IMG/VR virus record: IMGVR_UViG_3300030333_004845
Location: 1-28,387 of that record
Length of the DNA stretch: 28,387 bases
Source of the DNA: a virus
Reading direction: 5' to 3' (one strand)
Position numbers and translations under genes: made by a program. Below the pieces are notes generated by a model. The model ran no database searches, was not told the origin of the DNA, and was given only the letters and a program-made list of their open reading frames with translations. Shown piece after piece: positions 6,826 to 14,630 of the stretch (its first letter is position 1; every line of letters starts with the position of its first letter).

Positions 6826-7464
6826 CTATTTAAAAATTTCAAAATCCATACTATACAATTCTCTTACATATTTTTTAATATCTATATTATAATATTTTCT
6901 GTAGGATTCTTGTGTAGTCTTATTTTTATGTGGAATACTTCCTAAAAATGGTTTGCCAGATAACTTAAAAATTATATATTTTATCGAGCTACTTAACCTT
7001 TCAAATCTTCCCACATGATCTAACTTTAATTCTCCATTTAATAATCCCGTAGTTTGTGGCATCCAATGACTATCAGTAAAATTTCCATCTTCGTCTAATA
7101 TTTTGTCAAATACAAAATCTTTAAATGAACATCGTTCTACTAAACCAGCTTTTTGACTCCATTTGTAACAAGATACCAATCTATCATATGGATTTCTAAC
7201 TACAATAAATTTAAAATAATCATTCAATATTTCTTTATTTGTAATAATTTCCCCTTTCCCAGCTGGATGAAAACTATACTTATCGTATATCAAAGATTGT
7301 AATGTTGTTCCACCAGTTCTAGCAGGTTTAAACCAAATTGCTTTCTTTTTATTAGAAATTAGTATAGGAAGTTTTTCCCACGATTGTAAAATATTATTTT
7401 TTTCTGTTACTGTAGAATCATAATAATTATTTTTACTACACAGTCTATTCCACAAGGTACTCAT
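6826..7464 (-). CDS. PAPS-dependent sulfotransferase-like protein
   Basis: Sulfotransferase family protein, predicted to transfer sulfate from PAPS to a carbohydrate hydroxyl. The 5'-phosphosulfate loop reads KPARTGGTTLQSL (46-58), like the K-x-G-G/S-T-S/T of Golgi-type carbohydrate sulfotransferases. The 3'-phosphate site is VVRNPYDRLVSCY (88-100) with the conserved Arg and Ser. At 212 aa it is compact. The start is ATG at 7464, two bases after the upstream TGA; a TTG six bases earlier is less likely. It is unusual in a phage-like setting. It would need host PAPS and suggests a sulfated glycan. Confidence 0.75.
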   Translation of the reverse strand: MSTLWNRLCSKNNYYDSTVTEKNNILQSWEKLPILISNKKKAIWFKPARTGGTTLQSLIYDKYSFHPAGKGEIITNKEILNDYFKFIVVRNPYDRLVSCYKWSQKAGLVERCSFKDFVFDKILDEDGNFTDSHWMPQTTGLLNGELKLDHVGRFERLSSSIKYIIFKLSGKPFLGSIPHKNKTTQESYRKYYNIDIKKYVRELYSMDFEIFK

Positions 7465-7466
7465 AA

Positions 7467-8189
7467 TCAACTTCTAAATGCCATTTGGTTATTGTAATCT
7501 ACTTTCATTCTTGGATAAAACTTTTTTTCTATGTATCTGAATATGTCTTGGTCTTGTGAACCTCTCGGATAATCTACAGGTTCACTATTCAAATAATCTC
7601 TGTAATCATCCATAGTTACTCCATGTGGTATAGCATATTTCATAGCCTCTTCTATCATCTCTTTTACAAATGAAGTCTTACCAATATAAACACCACTATT
7701 CAAATATCTATTTTTAGAATTTATTGTATCAACCCACTCTTTTACTTCTGGCATACAATTGTATCCATCTCTTGAATGAGTAGACATAAACAAAGCATCA
7801 CAATCATACGACTCAAAAATATCTATCACTCTTTGTGGTTCATCTATCCATATAACATCAATAGCATCCAAGCACATAAAGTATTCAGTAGTACATTCGC
7901 CAGAGTTCAGATAGTTATGTAACATTTCAAACTTAAATGTATTTCTCCAAGGTAATCTACTATCTCTAAGTACAACCAACTCTAAACCTAAGTATCTCAT
8001 ATTACTCTCTAAGATAGATTCTTCCTCATAGCCTGATAGATGTGGTATAATTCTATCTTCTAATGTACCCTCATTTCTACAAGTCACTACTGTTAAATTA
8101 TCTGGCATTTGATATTCTATAGGACCATTCATTATTAAATTCTCAAATTCTTTCTTTACTACGTGCCTGTCATGAATTATTGGTTGCAT
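7467..8189 (-). CDS. PLOD-like (collagen-type) glycosyltransferase
   Basis: Resembles the glycosyltransferase domain of animal lysyl hydroxylases (PLOD1-3), which adds sugar to hydroxylysine-linked galactose, and bacterial or viral relatives. Numbered from the ATG at 8189, it has LTVVTCRNEG (32-41), a metal-binding CLDAID (106-111) that matches the family's C-F-D-V-I region, RYLNSGVYIG (161-170) and SQDQDIFRY (211-219), then MKVDYNNQMAF in the place of the family's L-D-x3-x-I-F end. All the usual blocks are present at about 240 aa. It starts in a TAATG overlap. Alternatives are other GT-A enzymes with the L-N-S-G motif. Two oxygenases lie in the same run. Confidence 0.65.
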   Translation of the reverse strand: MQPIIHDRHVVKKEFENLIMNGPIEYQMPDNLTVVTCRNEGTLEDRIIPHLSGYEEESILESNMRYLGLELVVLRDSRLPWRNTFKFEMLHNYLNSGECTTEYFMCLDAIDVIWIDEPQRVIDIFESYDCDALFMSTHSRDGYNCMPEVKEWVDTINSKNRYLNSGVYIGKTSFVKEMIEEAMKYAIPHGVTMDDYRDYLNSEPVDYPRGSQDQDIFRYIEKKFYPRMKVDYNNQMAFRS

Positions 8190-9088
8190 TATATCCAATC
8201 CATATCTTTCATTATCTTCCTAACATCTTCTACATAGACATTTCCATCTGCTTTATGGTTACTCAGAAATCCTCTCTCACCTTCGATACAATATTTACTA
8301 ACCCTTTTTGTATTTGATAACCATCGAGTCTTATCCACCAGCCCAAGTTCTGGTAATTCATTATATAAAAATTCTCTAAATGTTCCTGCATGAGTATTCC
8401 AAGCTGATATTCCTTGATGACCTACACTATCCGTTTTACCAACTCTATTAACAATACCCATACCACCCTCTTGGTACATATCAAATTTGTTATCTGGCAA
8501 CATATCTATCAACTCTCTTTTATAAAAACTAAAAGATCCTCTTGGTTCAAAAGCTTTTGGTATTTCTTTATTATAACCATTATCCAAAAATAACCAATCA
8601 TTTTCTAACTTAACCTTTTCGGTTTCAAACTGATGACCTGTTCCATACCTACTTTCTACTATTGGCTTATGCACATCAACACCTTCAACAATATCAACAA
8701 ATAATTGGTCTGATAATATCAAATTGTCATCGTGTGTAACTAAAATAAAATCATAGTCTTTGTAATCATAGTGTTCAGACCATTGATTGAAGCATTCCAT
8801 ATCACCTACTGTATTATCCTCAACCATAAAATGCCAACCCAAACGAGATATCTGCTGAGTGGTTATTGGATACTCATACATCATTTGATCTAATTGATTT
8901 AAGAAATTATCACCATCTAAGTTTCTAGCATCTTCTTTTTCTTGAACAGTATTATCATCCTCTGGAAGTCTATGTGCTACACAAAAGTAATCCACTTCCC
9001 AACCTTTAGGAACTATTTGTTTAATCATATTCTCATAGAAATGAGAACTAAAATGCCAGCCAGTAGCTATTACTAATATCTTATTCAC
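8189..9088 (-). CDS. Putative GT-A glycosyltransferase, 299 aa
   Basis: It has the outline of a GT-A enzyme: a first strand with turn (MNKILVIATGWHFSSHFYEN), a middle strand ending in an acidic metal site (FILVTHDDNLILS, Asp-Asp at 120-121), then a substrate-side region (FEPRGSFSFYKRELID), as in GT2 enzymes where a residue is checked after the DxD. No family name can be given with confidence. The GTG at 9088 is coupled to the upstream methyltransferase gene by GTGA. The SD is weak, so coupling probably drives translation. Confidence 0.5.
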   Translation of the reverse strand: MNKILVIATGWHFSSHFYENMIKQIVPKGWEVDYFCVAHRLPEDDNTVQEKEDARNLDGDNFLNQLDQMMYEYPITTQQISRLGWHFMVEDNTVGDMECFNQWSEHYDYKDYDFILVTHDDNLILSDQLFVDIVEGVDVHKPIVESRYGTGHQFETEKVKLENDWLFLDNGYNKEIPKAFEPRGSFSFYKRELIDMLPDNKFDMYQEGGMGIVNRVGKTDSVGHQGISAWNTHAGTFREFLYNELPELGLVDKTRWLSNTKRVSKYCIEGERGFLSNHKADGNVYVEDVRKIMKDMDWI

Positions 9089-9642
9089 GAAAAATCCAAA
9101 TCATACATATCAGTATTGTATATAGCAGACGCTGAATACTTAACATTACCAGTCAATATCTTATAACCTACCTTTTCTTTTATGTCATACATACTTCCAC
9201 CATTATGTCCATGTGAATCTCTCTCTTTTGAACCACCCTCAAAAAATACAACCGAACCATTTTTAATCTGTTCCTTTACTGTATTATAAAGTACTGTTAA
9301 TTTTTCAGATGTATTGTTGATATCAAAATAAAGAAAGTCGAAATCTGTTGGATTTTTTACCCAATCAAAAAAGTCAAGGTTTTCCAAAGTTATATAGTTA
9401 GCCACCCCCCAAGCATCATATTCTATTTGAGTCACAGTTTGTTTTCCCCAATACCTATCATCCCAAATATCGTATGAATTTATATGACCATCTATATTAT
9501 TTTCATCTAAAGCCTTAGCCATAGTTATTGTTGTATATCCCGCACCAGGACCAAACTCTATTATTTTCTTAGGTTTTAAAGTAACTATAAAATCATATAA
9601 AATAGGCATCCACTCATATTTTCCGTGTGTGGGTATGTTCAT
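9085..9642 (-). CDS. Class I SAM-dependent methyltransferase, 185 aa
   Basis: Rossmann methyltransferase with motif I EFGPGAGYTT (29-38) and a motif II acidic residue after strand 2 (SYDIW, 56-60). A motif III-like LENLDFFDWV and then FDFLYFDI form strand 4 with its Asp. A late strand carries SVVFFEGGS. The small size and GAGYTT motif resemble O-methyltransferase-type and class I enzymes of glycan clusters. AGGAG lies ahead of the ATG at 9642, which overlaps the upstream stop by one base. The substrate is unknown, probably a sugar hydroxyl given the neighbours. Confidence 0.7.
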   Translation of the reverse strand: MNIPTHGKYEWMPILYDFIVTLKPKKIIEFGPGAGYTTITMAKALDENNIDGHINSYDIWDDRYWGKQTVTQIEYDAWGVANYITLENLDFFDWVKNPTDFDFLYFDINNTSEKLTVLYNTVKEQIKNGSVVFFEGGSKERDSHGHNGGSMYDIKEKVGYKILTGNVKYSASAIYNTDMYDLDFS

Positions 9643-10574
9643 TATAAATTCTCCTTTACCTTATCTATTATGTATTCTATTTCTAAAAGTGATAATGTTT
9701 CATTCATTGGCAAACTAACAGTTCTTTTCTCCAACTTTTCAGATTTAGGACAATTGAATTCTACTCCATCATTATATATTGGATTCTTATGAAGTGCTGG
9801 ATAATGTACACCACAGACTATACCATCATTTCTCATATTATTAATAAATTTTTCATTATCTAAAACCTCTATTGTGTATAGGTGTTGACTTGAGTTTTCA
9901 TAACCTAATTCTCTATTATATATATCAACCAATTTCCTCAACACACCCATTTTTTTACCAAATGTTTTAAAATTTTCCATTAGTATTTCAGCTTGAACCG
10001 AATTCATATACATCTTATAACCTGGAAAAGATATATTCCTTTCCCAATTATTCTCAGCATAACTCATACCATTAAGTACAGCCTCTTTAAACCATTTATA
10101 TTTTTTGTAATCATCTGTAACGATTACTCCGCCATCTATACCACCTAAAGGTTTAGTTGGGTAATGACTAAATATCATCACATCATCTGGCTTACATTCC
10201 TTTCTAAATTGATTCTTCTCTAATTTTTGAGCAGAGTCTACCACCTTATATGTTCTGAATTTATGTAAAATATATGAATTACCAAACCACTTAACATTAT
10301 CTGTAAACTCTACTTTGTTATGACTTGTAATAATAGCATTAGCAACTACAGGTGGAATCATACTTGGTATTTTAATTATACGAGGTTTCAGGAAGTAATC
10401 CATAGTAAAAGTTAAGAAGATAGCATTGGTTGCACTATTAATAGCACAAGCATACTTAGCACCCACATACTCTGCTATTTTCTTTTCAAACTCTACTACT
10501 ACATCATCATGTAGAATATTAGAAAATTTAGAAGTGTCTATAATATGATTATTTATGTTAAACAGTTGAATCAT
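9642..10574 (-). CDS. DegT/DnrJ/EryC1 sugar aminotransferase
   Basis: PLP-dependent aminotransferase that aminates a keto nucleotide sugar. Numbered from the ATG at 10574, it has CAINSATNAIFLT (43-55, phosphate-binding turn), VVDSAQKLE (111-119, with the Asp that holds the PLP pyridine), and FSHYPTKPLGGIDGGVIVT (135-153), where Lys141 is the Schiff-base lysine. A SVQAEILMENF helix and a C-terminal domain ending in NETLSLLEIEYIIDKVKENL follow. At 310 aa it is somewhat shorter than the usual 360-390. It is next to RmlD-like, FdtA-like and RmlC-like genes, so a dTDP-3-keto-6-deoxysugar (as for FdtB/EvaB) is a reasonable substrate. Confidence 0.85.
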   Translation of the reverse strand: MIQLFNINNHIIDTSKFSNILHDDVVVEFEKKIAEYVGAKYACAINSATNAIFLTFTMDYFLKPRIIKIPSMIPPVVANAIITSHNKVEFTDNVKWFGNSYILHKFRTYKVVDSAQKLEKNQFRKECKPDDVMIFSHYPTKPLGGIDGGVIVTDDYKKYKWFKEAVLNGMSYAENNWERNISFPGYKMYMNSVQAEILMENFKTFGKKMGVLRKLVDIYNRELGYENSSQHLYTIEVLDNEKFINNMRNDGIVCGVHYPALHKNPIYNDGVEFNCPKSEKLEKRTVSLPMNETLSLLEIEYIIDKVKENL

Positions 10575-11280
10575 CAATAACCCTCATCATTTTATTTGTG
10601 TTCATAGAACAATCTGTAGCCATATTAACATCAGATATTTCTGATAGATAGATAGGTTCAATGTCTGGTTTTTCTTCTTTCACAAAATCATAAACAGATT
10701 GTGATTTGCCACCTACATTTATTATACCTTTCTCATCTAACAACTTCAAAGTTGCTTTAGCAGCATCCTCAATATACATAAGACTCTTTCTCATATCTTT
10801 TAAAGCTTTTGGATGTGGAAATGGTTTTCTATTCATAGCCATTCTTAATATCAAATGATTGTCGTGCATTTGAACTGCACACTCACCACCTAATTTAGAC
10901 CATCCATATTTTGTAAATGGTTTCATAGCATCAGTTTCTTTATAGTTTCCATCTTTACCTTCATAAACATAATCAGTAGATATATAAATTATTTTCTTAT
11001 TATATCTTTCACACATTAATACCACATTAGAAGTTCCAACTATGTTTGTTTGTATACTTAACGATGGATTATCTTCGTGTATAACCATAGGTCTTGTTAT
11101 AGCCGCTGCATGAATAACAATATCAAATTCAAATTGATGTGTATAAAAATATCTATCTAATTGCCAGTAGTGGCTTATATCGGCTTCTTCTTTAGTTGGT
11201 GTAAGAAATAAGTGTTCTTTACCTTGTTCAACCAAATGTTTACAAAACTCGCCATCGCCTCCTGTAATTAATATTCTCAA
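10558..11280 (-). CDS. RmlD-like sugar-nucleotide reductase
   Basis: Short-chain dehydrogenase like dTDP-4-dehydrorhamnose reductase. It opens MRILITGGDGEFCKHL; the third glycine of the usual GxxGxxG is Cys13. It has VIHAAAITRP (55-64), ISTDYVYEG (100-108) and YGWSKLGGE (125-133), the Thr/Ser, Tyr and Lys of the active site. At 240 aa it is shorter than RmlD (about 290). The start is TTG at 11280, GGAG five bases upstream and TTGA overlap with the gene before. It lies in the deoxysugar block and probably reduces a 4-keto group, as RmlD or EvaE do. Confidence 0.75.
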   Translation of the reverse strand: MRILITGGDGEFCKHLVEQGKEHLFLTPTKEEADISHYWQLDRYFYTHQFEFDIVIHAAAITRPMVIHEDNPSLSIQTNIVGTSNVVLMCERYNKKIIYISTDYVYEGKDGNYKETDAMKPFTKYGWSKLGGECAVQMHDNHLILRMAMNRKPFPHPKALKDMRKSLMYIEDAAKATLKLLDEKGIINVGGKSQSVYDFVKEEKPDIEPIYLSEISDVNMATDCSMNTNKMMRVIDDSTV

Positions 11281-11924
11281 TCAAACTCCAAATCATTGTT
11301 GAACTTAGCTTTAGTCTGAATCCCCTCATCACCTTTAGACCAATACATAACACCTAAAGACTTTCTATCTAACCCTTCTGTTATCTTATCAATACCATGC
11401 CAAGAATTCTCTGATGTTTTGAATGCCCATAAGGTATTAAATTTATATGGTACTCTAGCATGACTGTTTTTTCCATCGTGTATCAATAAATCAAAAGACG
11501 AATCATACTCTTCTGATAATCCGATTATAACACTATACTCTCTTTTCCAATCTTTATGTATTCCATGATGTGTGGCATCAACATGCATTCCTAAATAACC
11601 ACCTTCACCATTTGAGTTTGGTGTTACCATCATACCACCACCATAGTAAGATAAATCTGGAAATGCATTATCTGTTAAACCAAATACCTTATTTGGATCA
11701 AAATGAGTAACCATATAATCCATAACAATTAACGCTGGTGTTGGTATGTATTCACGACCTAATTTATTACACCATTGAACTTGACCTGAATCTTCTCCAC
11801 CATACTTAACCCAATCATACACATCATCATAACTCTCAGCAGCTGCTCTTAATAAAGATGTATTAGGAAAAAAATCTTCTACATAAACTGCTGGGTATGG
11901 AACATTTATTCTATTTACTTTCAT
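11277..11924 (-). CDS. 2-oxoglutarate/Fe(II) oxygenase, 215 aa
   Basis: Double-stranded beta-helix oxygenase with the HxD...H triad at His114-Val-Asp116 (in YLGMHVDATHHG) and His176 (SENSWHGIDKI), and Arg187 placed to bind 2-oxoglutarate. The opening (PAVYVEDFFP) is typical of prolyl-hydroxylase-like families. AGGAG lies eight bases before the ATG at 11924. Relatives in cyanophage and bacterial polysaccharide clusters hydroxylate unknown substrates. The setting between RmlD-like and FdtA-like genes suggests a sugar substrate, although a protein side chain is also possible. Identification of the fold is fairly secure; the substrate is not. Confidence 0.75.
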   Translation of the reverse strand: MKVNRINVPYPAVYVEDFFPNTSLLRAAAESYDDVYDWVKYGGEDSGQVQWCNKLGREYIPTPALIVMDYMVTHFDPNKVFGLTDNAFPDLSYYGGGMMVTPNSNGEGGYLGMHVDATHHGIHKDWKREYSVIIGLSEEYDSSFDLLIHDGKNSHARVPYKFNTLWAFKTSENSWHGIDKITEGLDRKSLGVMYWSKGDEGIQTKAKFNNDLEFD

Positions 11925-12327
11925 TTTTTAATCTCCTAAATTCATCATAATCTTCAATGTAATCATCGGGTTCGTAATTTGTATTCGATAAAACTAACAA
12001 AACTGAATCTTCACTTTGATATATCTGTTCATCCCAAATCATCTCTGGAATGTATAATGCTCTACTTGGTTCATTTAAAACATAATTCCTTCTTTCTTTA
12101 CCATCATCACATACGACAGTTACTCCACCACTTACAGCAATTAAAATCTGTTTAGTTTTATGATGACTGTGCTTTCCTCTATCATTTTGGTCGTGTACAT
12201 CATATACATAAAACATTCTTTTAACTTCAAATGGTATATCCCTGTCTAATTCAATTGGTGTCAATTTACCATCAGGCTCAATAAATGATTTTAAATTAAA
12301 TTCTTTTACATCTTTAAGGCTTGTCAT
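11911..12327 (-). CDS. FdtA/WxcM-like sugar 3,4-ketoisomerase (cupin)
   Basis: Small cupin of the FdtA/QdtA group, which isomerises dTDP-4-keto-6-deoxyglucose to the 3-keto form. The signature RGKHSHHKTKQ (50-60) aligns with the family's R-G-x-H-A-H-K-x-x-x-Q, carrying the two active-site histidines (His53, His55). The strand VKRMFYVYDV before it and YIPEMIWDE after it also fit. At 138 aa it has the usual length of a stand-alone enzyme. ATGA overlap with the gene before it; SD GGAG. FdtA enzymes feed a DegT aminotransferase, and one lies two genes downstream. Confidence 0.85.
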   Translation of the reverse strand: MTSLKDVKEFNLKSFIEPDGKLTPIELDRDIPFEVKRMFYVYDVHDQNDRGKHSHHKTKQILIAVSGGVTVVCDDGKERRNYVLNEPSRALYIPEMIWDEQIYQSEDSVLLVLSNTNYEPDDYIEDYDEFRRLKNESK

Positions 12328-12707
12328 TTATTCTCCGTTGTCCACTCTTCACCAAAGTGTCCTACTGGAACTCTAAACTCATCATCTGGATTATATTTCT
12401 CTGTTAGATAATAGAGTAGTATAGAACCTGGCTCCAATGCTTTATATCCGTGATATACTCCTGGTTTCATTTCAATAACTCTTGGGTCTTTATCTGATAG
12501 ATATACAAATTCACAACCATCTTCTTCTGTAGCCATTCCTACTTTGAATGAACCTTTAATACAAGTCCAATAATCAGATTGTATATCGTGTTTGTGCCAA
12601 GCGACAATGTGTTCTGTACTATTGACATATGAAACATTTATTTGTCCATCTATAACTTCAAATACATCTAATAACCTCTGAGCTCTGTCATCCTCATTAT
12701 AATACAT
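12324..12707 (-). CDS. RmlC-like cupin, sugar-nucleotide epimerase
   Basis: Resembles dTDP-4-dehydrorhamnose 3,5-epimerase-type cupins. VAWHKHDIQSDYWTCIKGSF (35-54) holds the histidine block at the place of the family's R-G-x-H-x-Q strand, PGVYHGYKAL (82-91) the second, and YLTEKYNPDDEFRVP matches the end of the RmlC core. At 127 aa it is shorter than RmlC (about 180), lacking the C-terminal extension. It is a 3- or 5-epimerase or an isomerase-like relative. AAGGAG precedes the ATG at 12707. Coupled to the FdtA-like gene. Confidence 0.7.
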   Translation of the reverse strand: MYYNEDDRAQRLLDVFEVIDGQINVSYVNSTEHIVAWHKHDIQSDYWTCIKGSFKVGMATEEDGCEFVYLSDKDPRVIEMKPGVYHGYKALEPGSILLYYLTEKYNPDDEFRVPVGHFGEEWTTENK

Positions 12708-12717
12708 ATCAATCTCC

Positions 12718-13896
12718 TTATGAAAATACCATTATTTCTGGCACATGCGTAATAAACTTCCCACCATTTTCTACAAACTCTCTTTCTTTATTAGCAATTA
12801 AATCTTTAAAGTTCCAAGCACCTAAGAAAGCATAATCATATTCTTTTAACCTAACACTATCTCTATCCACTACTGGTATTAAAGAACCAGGTGCCAAAGT
12901 TCCCTGTTTATCAGGTGTTGTATCTGTTATTAACTCTATTAAATCTGAACCGATTCCGCAGTAATTAAATACAGTTGTAGATTTTGATGTAGCACCAATA
13001 CTGATTACTTTCTTACCTTCATCCTTTAGTTTAGTTAATAAATTCACCAAGTCTTTCTTAGATTTTTCAATCCTTTCAGCAAATATCTGATATGTTTCAA
13101 ACTTATCAACTCCAAACTGCTTCTCTTCCATAAGATTTCGTGTAACACTATCCTTTACTACAACATCAGATGATTTACTAGCATATATTCTATTTGAACC
13201 ACCATGAACTGATAGATTGTCTACATCAAAAAGAGTCAAACCATTTTTCTTTAGTATATTATCCAAAGCTGTGACTGAGAATACATGTGCGTGTTCATCA
13301 TATATTTGGTCGTATGAACCTCTCTCTAACATTCTAAGTAATGAAGGATCTTCAAATACGAACACACCTTTTTCACTTAGTAAGTTAGCGACTGCTGAAA
13401 AACAATCATCCAAATCTTGTATATGACATATACAATTAGCAGAATAAATCAAATCCATATTCCCACATTCTGATTTTATTTTTTTAGATAGTTCTGTTGT
13501 CCAAAACTCTGCATATGTTTCATATCCCATATCATAAGTTATATCAGCAAAATTGCCACAAGGTTCAACACAAACTGCAGTTGTGGGATCAAATTGTCGT
13601 ATAAATGGTCCATCATTCGAGCCAATCTCCATTACATTTACTGGTCGAAACTCTTCCATCAACATATCAGCAGTTGATTTAAAATGATTAACCATAGGTG
13701 TAGACATTGAAGTATTGTAAGCATAATTCTCATTGAACATTAGCTCTGGTTTTACAAAATCTTTTAATGATACCAATTTAGTATCTTCATCAAATACAAC
13801 TTTCAAATCATAAAAGAATGGTGAACTATACTCATCTTCCTTTATAAAATCATTTGCAATAGGCTGTTTACCTAAATCTAAAAACTCTTTTTTCAT
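12718..13896 (-). CDS. Sugar C-methyltransferase (TcaB9/NovU/TylC3-like)
   Basis: Large methyltransferase that in relatives adds methyl to a ring carbon of dTDP-4-keto-6-deoxysugars. Numbered from the ATG at 13896, it has the family opening FLDLGKQPIANDF (5-17), FNENYAYNTSMS (54-65), SAM motif I VMEIGSNDGPFI (88-99), the signature YDQIYDEHAHVFS (195-207), HGGSNRIY (231-238) and a C-terminal Rossmann-like domain (VISIGATSKSTTVFNYCGIG) that usually begins the family's third domain. The N-terminal CxxC zinc site of the family is missing: the protein starts right at the -DLGKQP- segment. A clear GGAGG eight bases ahead supports 13896 as the start; the TTG at 13911 falls within this SD. It is 392 aa. 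Confidence 0.8.
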   Translation of the reverse strand: MKKEFLDLGKQPIANDFIKEDEYSSPFFYDLKVVFDEDTKLVSLKDFVKPELMFNENYAYNTSMSTPMVNHFKSTADMLMEEFRPVNVMEIGSNDGPFIRQFDPTTAVCVEPCGNFADITYDMGYETYAEFWTTELSKKIKSECGNMDLIYSANCICHIQDLDDCFSAVANLLSEKGVFVFEDPSLLRMLERGSYDQIYDEHAHVFSVTALDNILKKNGLTLFDVDNLSVHGGSNRIYASKSSDVVVKDSVTRNLMEEKQFGVDKFETYQIFAERIEKSKKDLVNLLTKLKDEGKKVISIGATSKSTTVFNYCGIGSDLIELITDTTPDKQGTLAPGSLIPVVDRDSVRLKEYDYAFLGAWNFKDLIANKEREFVENGGKFITHVPEIMVFS

Positions 13897-14630
13897 TTTA
13901 ATTTCCTCCAACCTGTACCATGTCTACCATGATACTCTTTATTTTCTTGACGTTCTTTATCCCAACCAATATAATTTGTGGACTGACTATTTTTAGTATG
14001 TGGTCCACTATGCTCTGAATAATAATAACAACTTATAACAACTCTCGAAACATTATCTGGACATCTGACTATATCAAATGCGTGATATGAAATATCAGAA
14101 GTATTAAAAATAACCACCGTATTAAAATCTGGTTTATAACTTTTAACTTTAACATACCCGCCATCATCATCATATCGGCCTAACTCATTATGACCACCCC
14201 ACTCATCTTTCCAATCCTTTGATAAAAATAATAACACATTAACTCTTCTCCAATATTTTTTATATTTATTAAAATCTGTATGAGGTTCTAGGTGGCTTCC
14301 TCTTTTTTCAAAATTAATTCCCGATCCTAACCAATCATTATCAGAAAAAAGATCGGGAATATCTGTCAATTTAGATAAAAAATCTACCCACTCATTTGAT
14401 ATTAAATAGTTAGTTAATTTTACAGTAGATTCTCCAAATTCTGAAAAATCTGAGCTTGTCGTGCAGAATCTATTCCATTCATAATCATCTTTAATTTTAT
14501 TAATATTATTTACAACATCATCTAATAACTTTTCTGGAAATAAATTTTCCAATCTTATATGTGAAAAGGGTTTATTAACCTTATATTTGTCTTTATTTTT
14601 TTCTAAAATTTCCTGTAAATTATCTATCAT
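13893..14630 (-). CDS. 2-oxoglutarate/Fe(II) oxygenase, 245 aa
   Basis: Second oxygenase of the run, prolyl-4-hydroxylase-like. HLEPHTDF (113-120) carries His117 and Asp119, SYHAFDIV (181-188) the distal His183, and Arg196 (DNVSRVVIS) would bind 2-oxoglutarate. The core sheet is seen in RRVNVLLFLSKDW and TVVIFNTSD. It differs from the 215-aa oxygenase in sequence, so they are not a recent duplication. It overlaps the upstream FkbM gene by ATGA and has a weak SD. The substrate is unknown: glycan or protein residue. Confidence 0.75.
   Translation of the reverse strand: MIDNLQEILEKNKDKYKVNKPFSHIRLENLFPEKLLDDVVNNINKIKDDYEWNRFCTTSSDFSEFGESTVKLTNYLISNEWVDFLSKLTDIPDLFSDNDWLGSGINFEKRGSHLEPHTDFNKYKKYWRRVNVLLFLSKDWKDEWGGHNELGRYDDDGGYVKVKSYKPDFNTVVIFNTSDISYHAFDIVRCPDNVSRVVISCYYYSEHSGPHTKNSQSTNYIGWDKERQENKEYHGRHGTGWRKLK

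Noticed and set aside
6688-6945. Plus-strand frame, Phe/Ser-rich
   Set aside because: Complement of the coiled-coil gene and the end of the sulfotransferase.
13217-13426. Plus-strand frame inside the C-methyltransferase gene
   Set aside because: Shadow of a gene with several conserved motifs.
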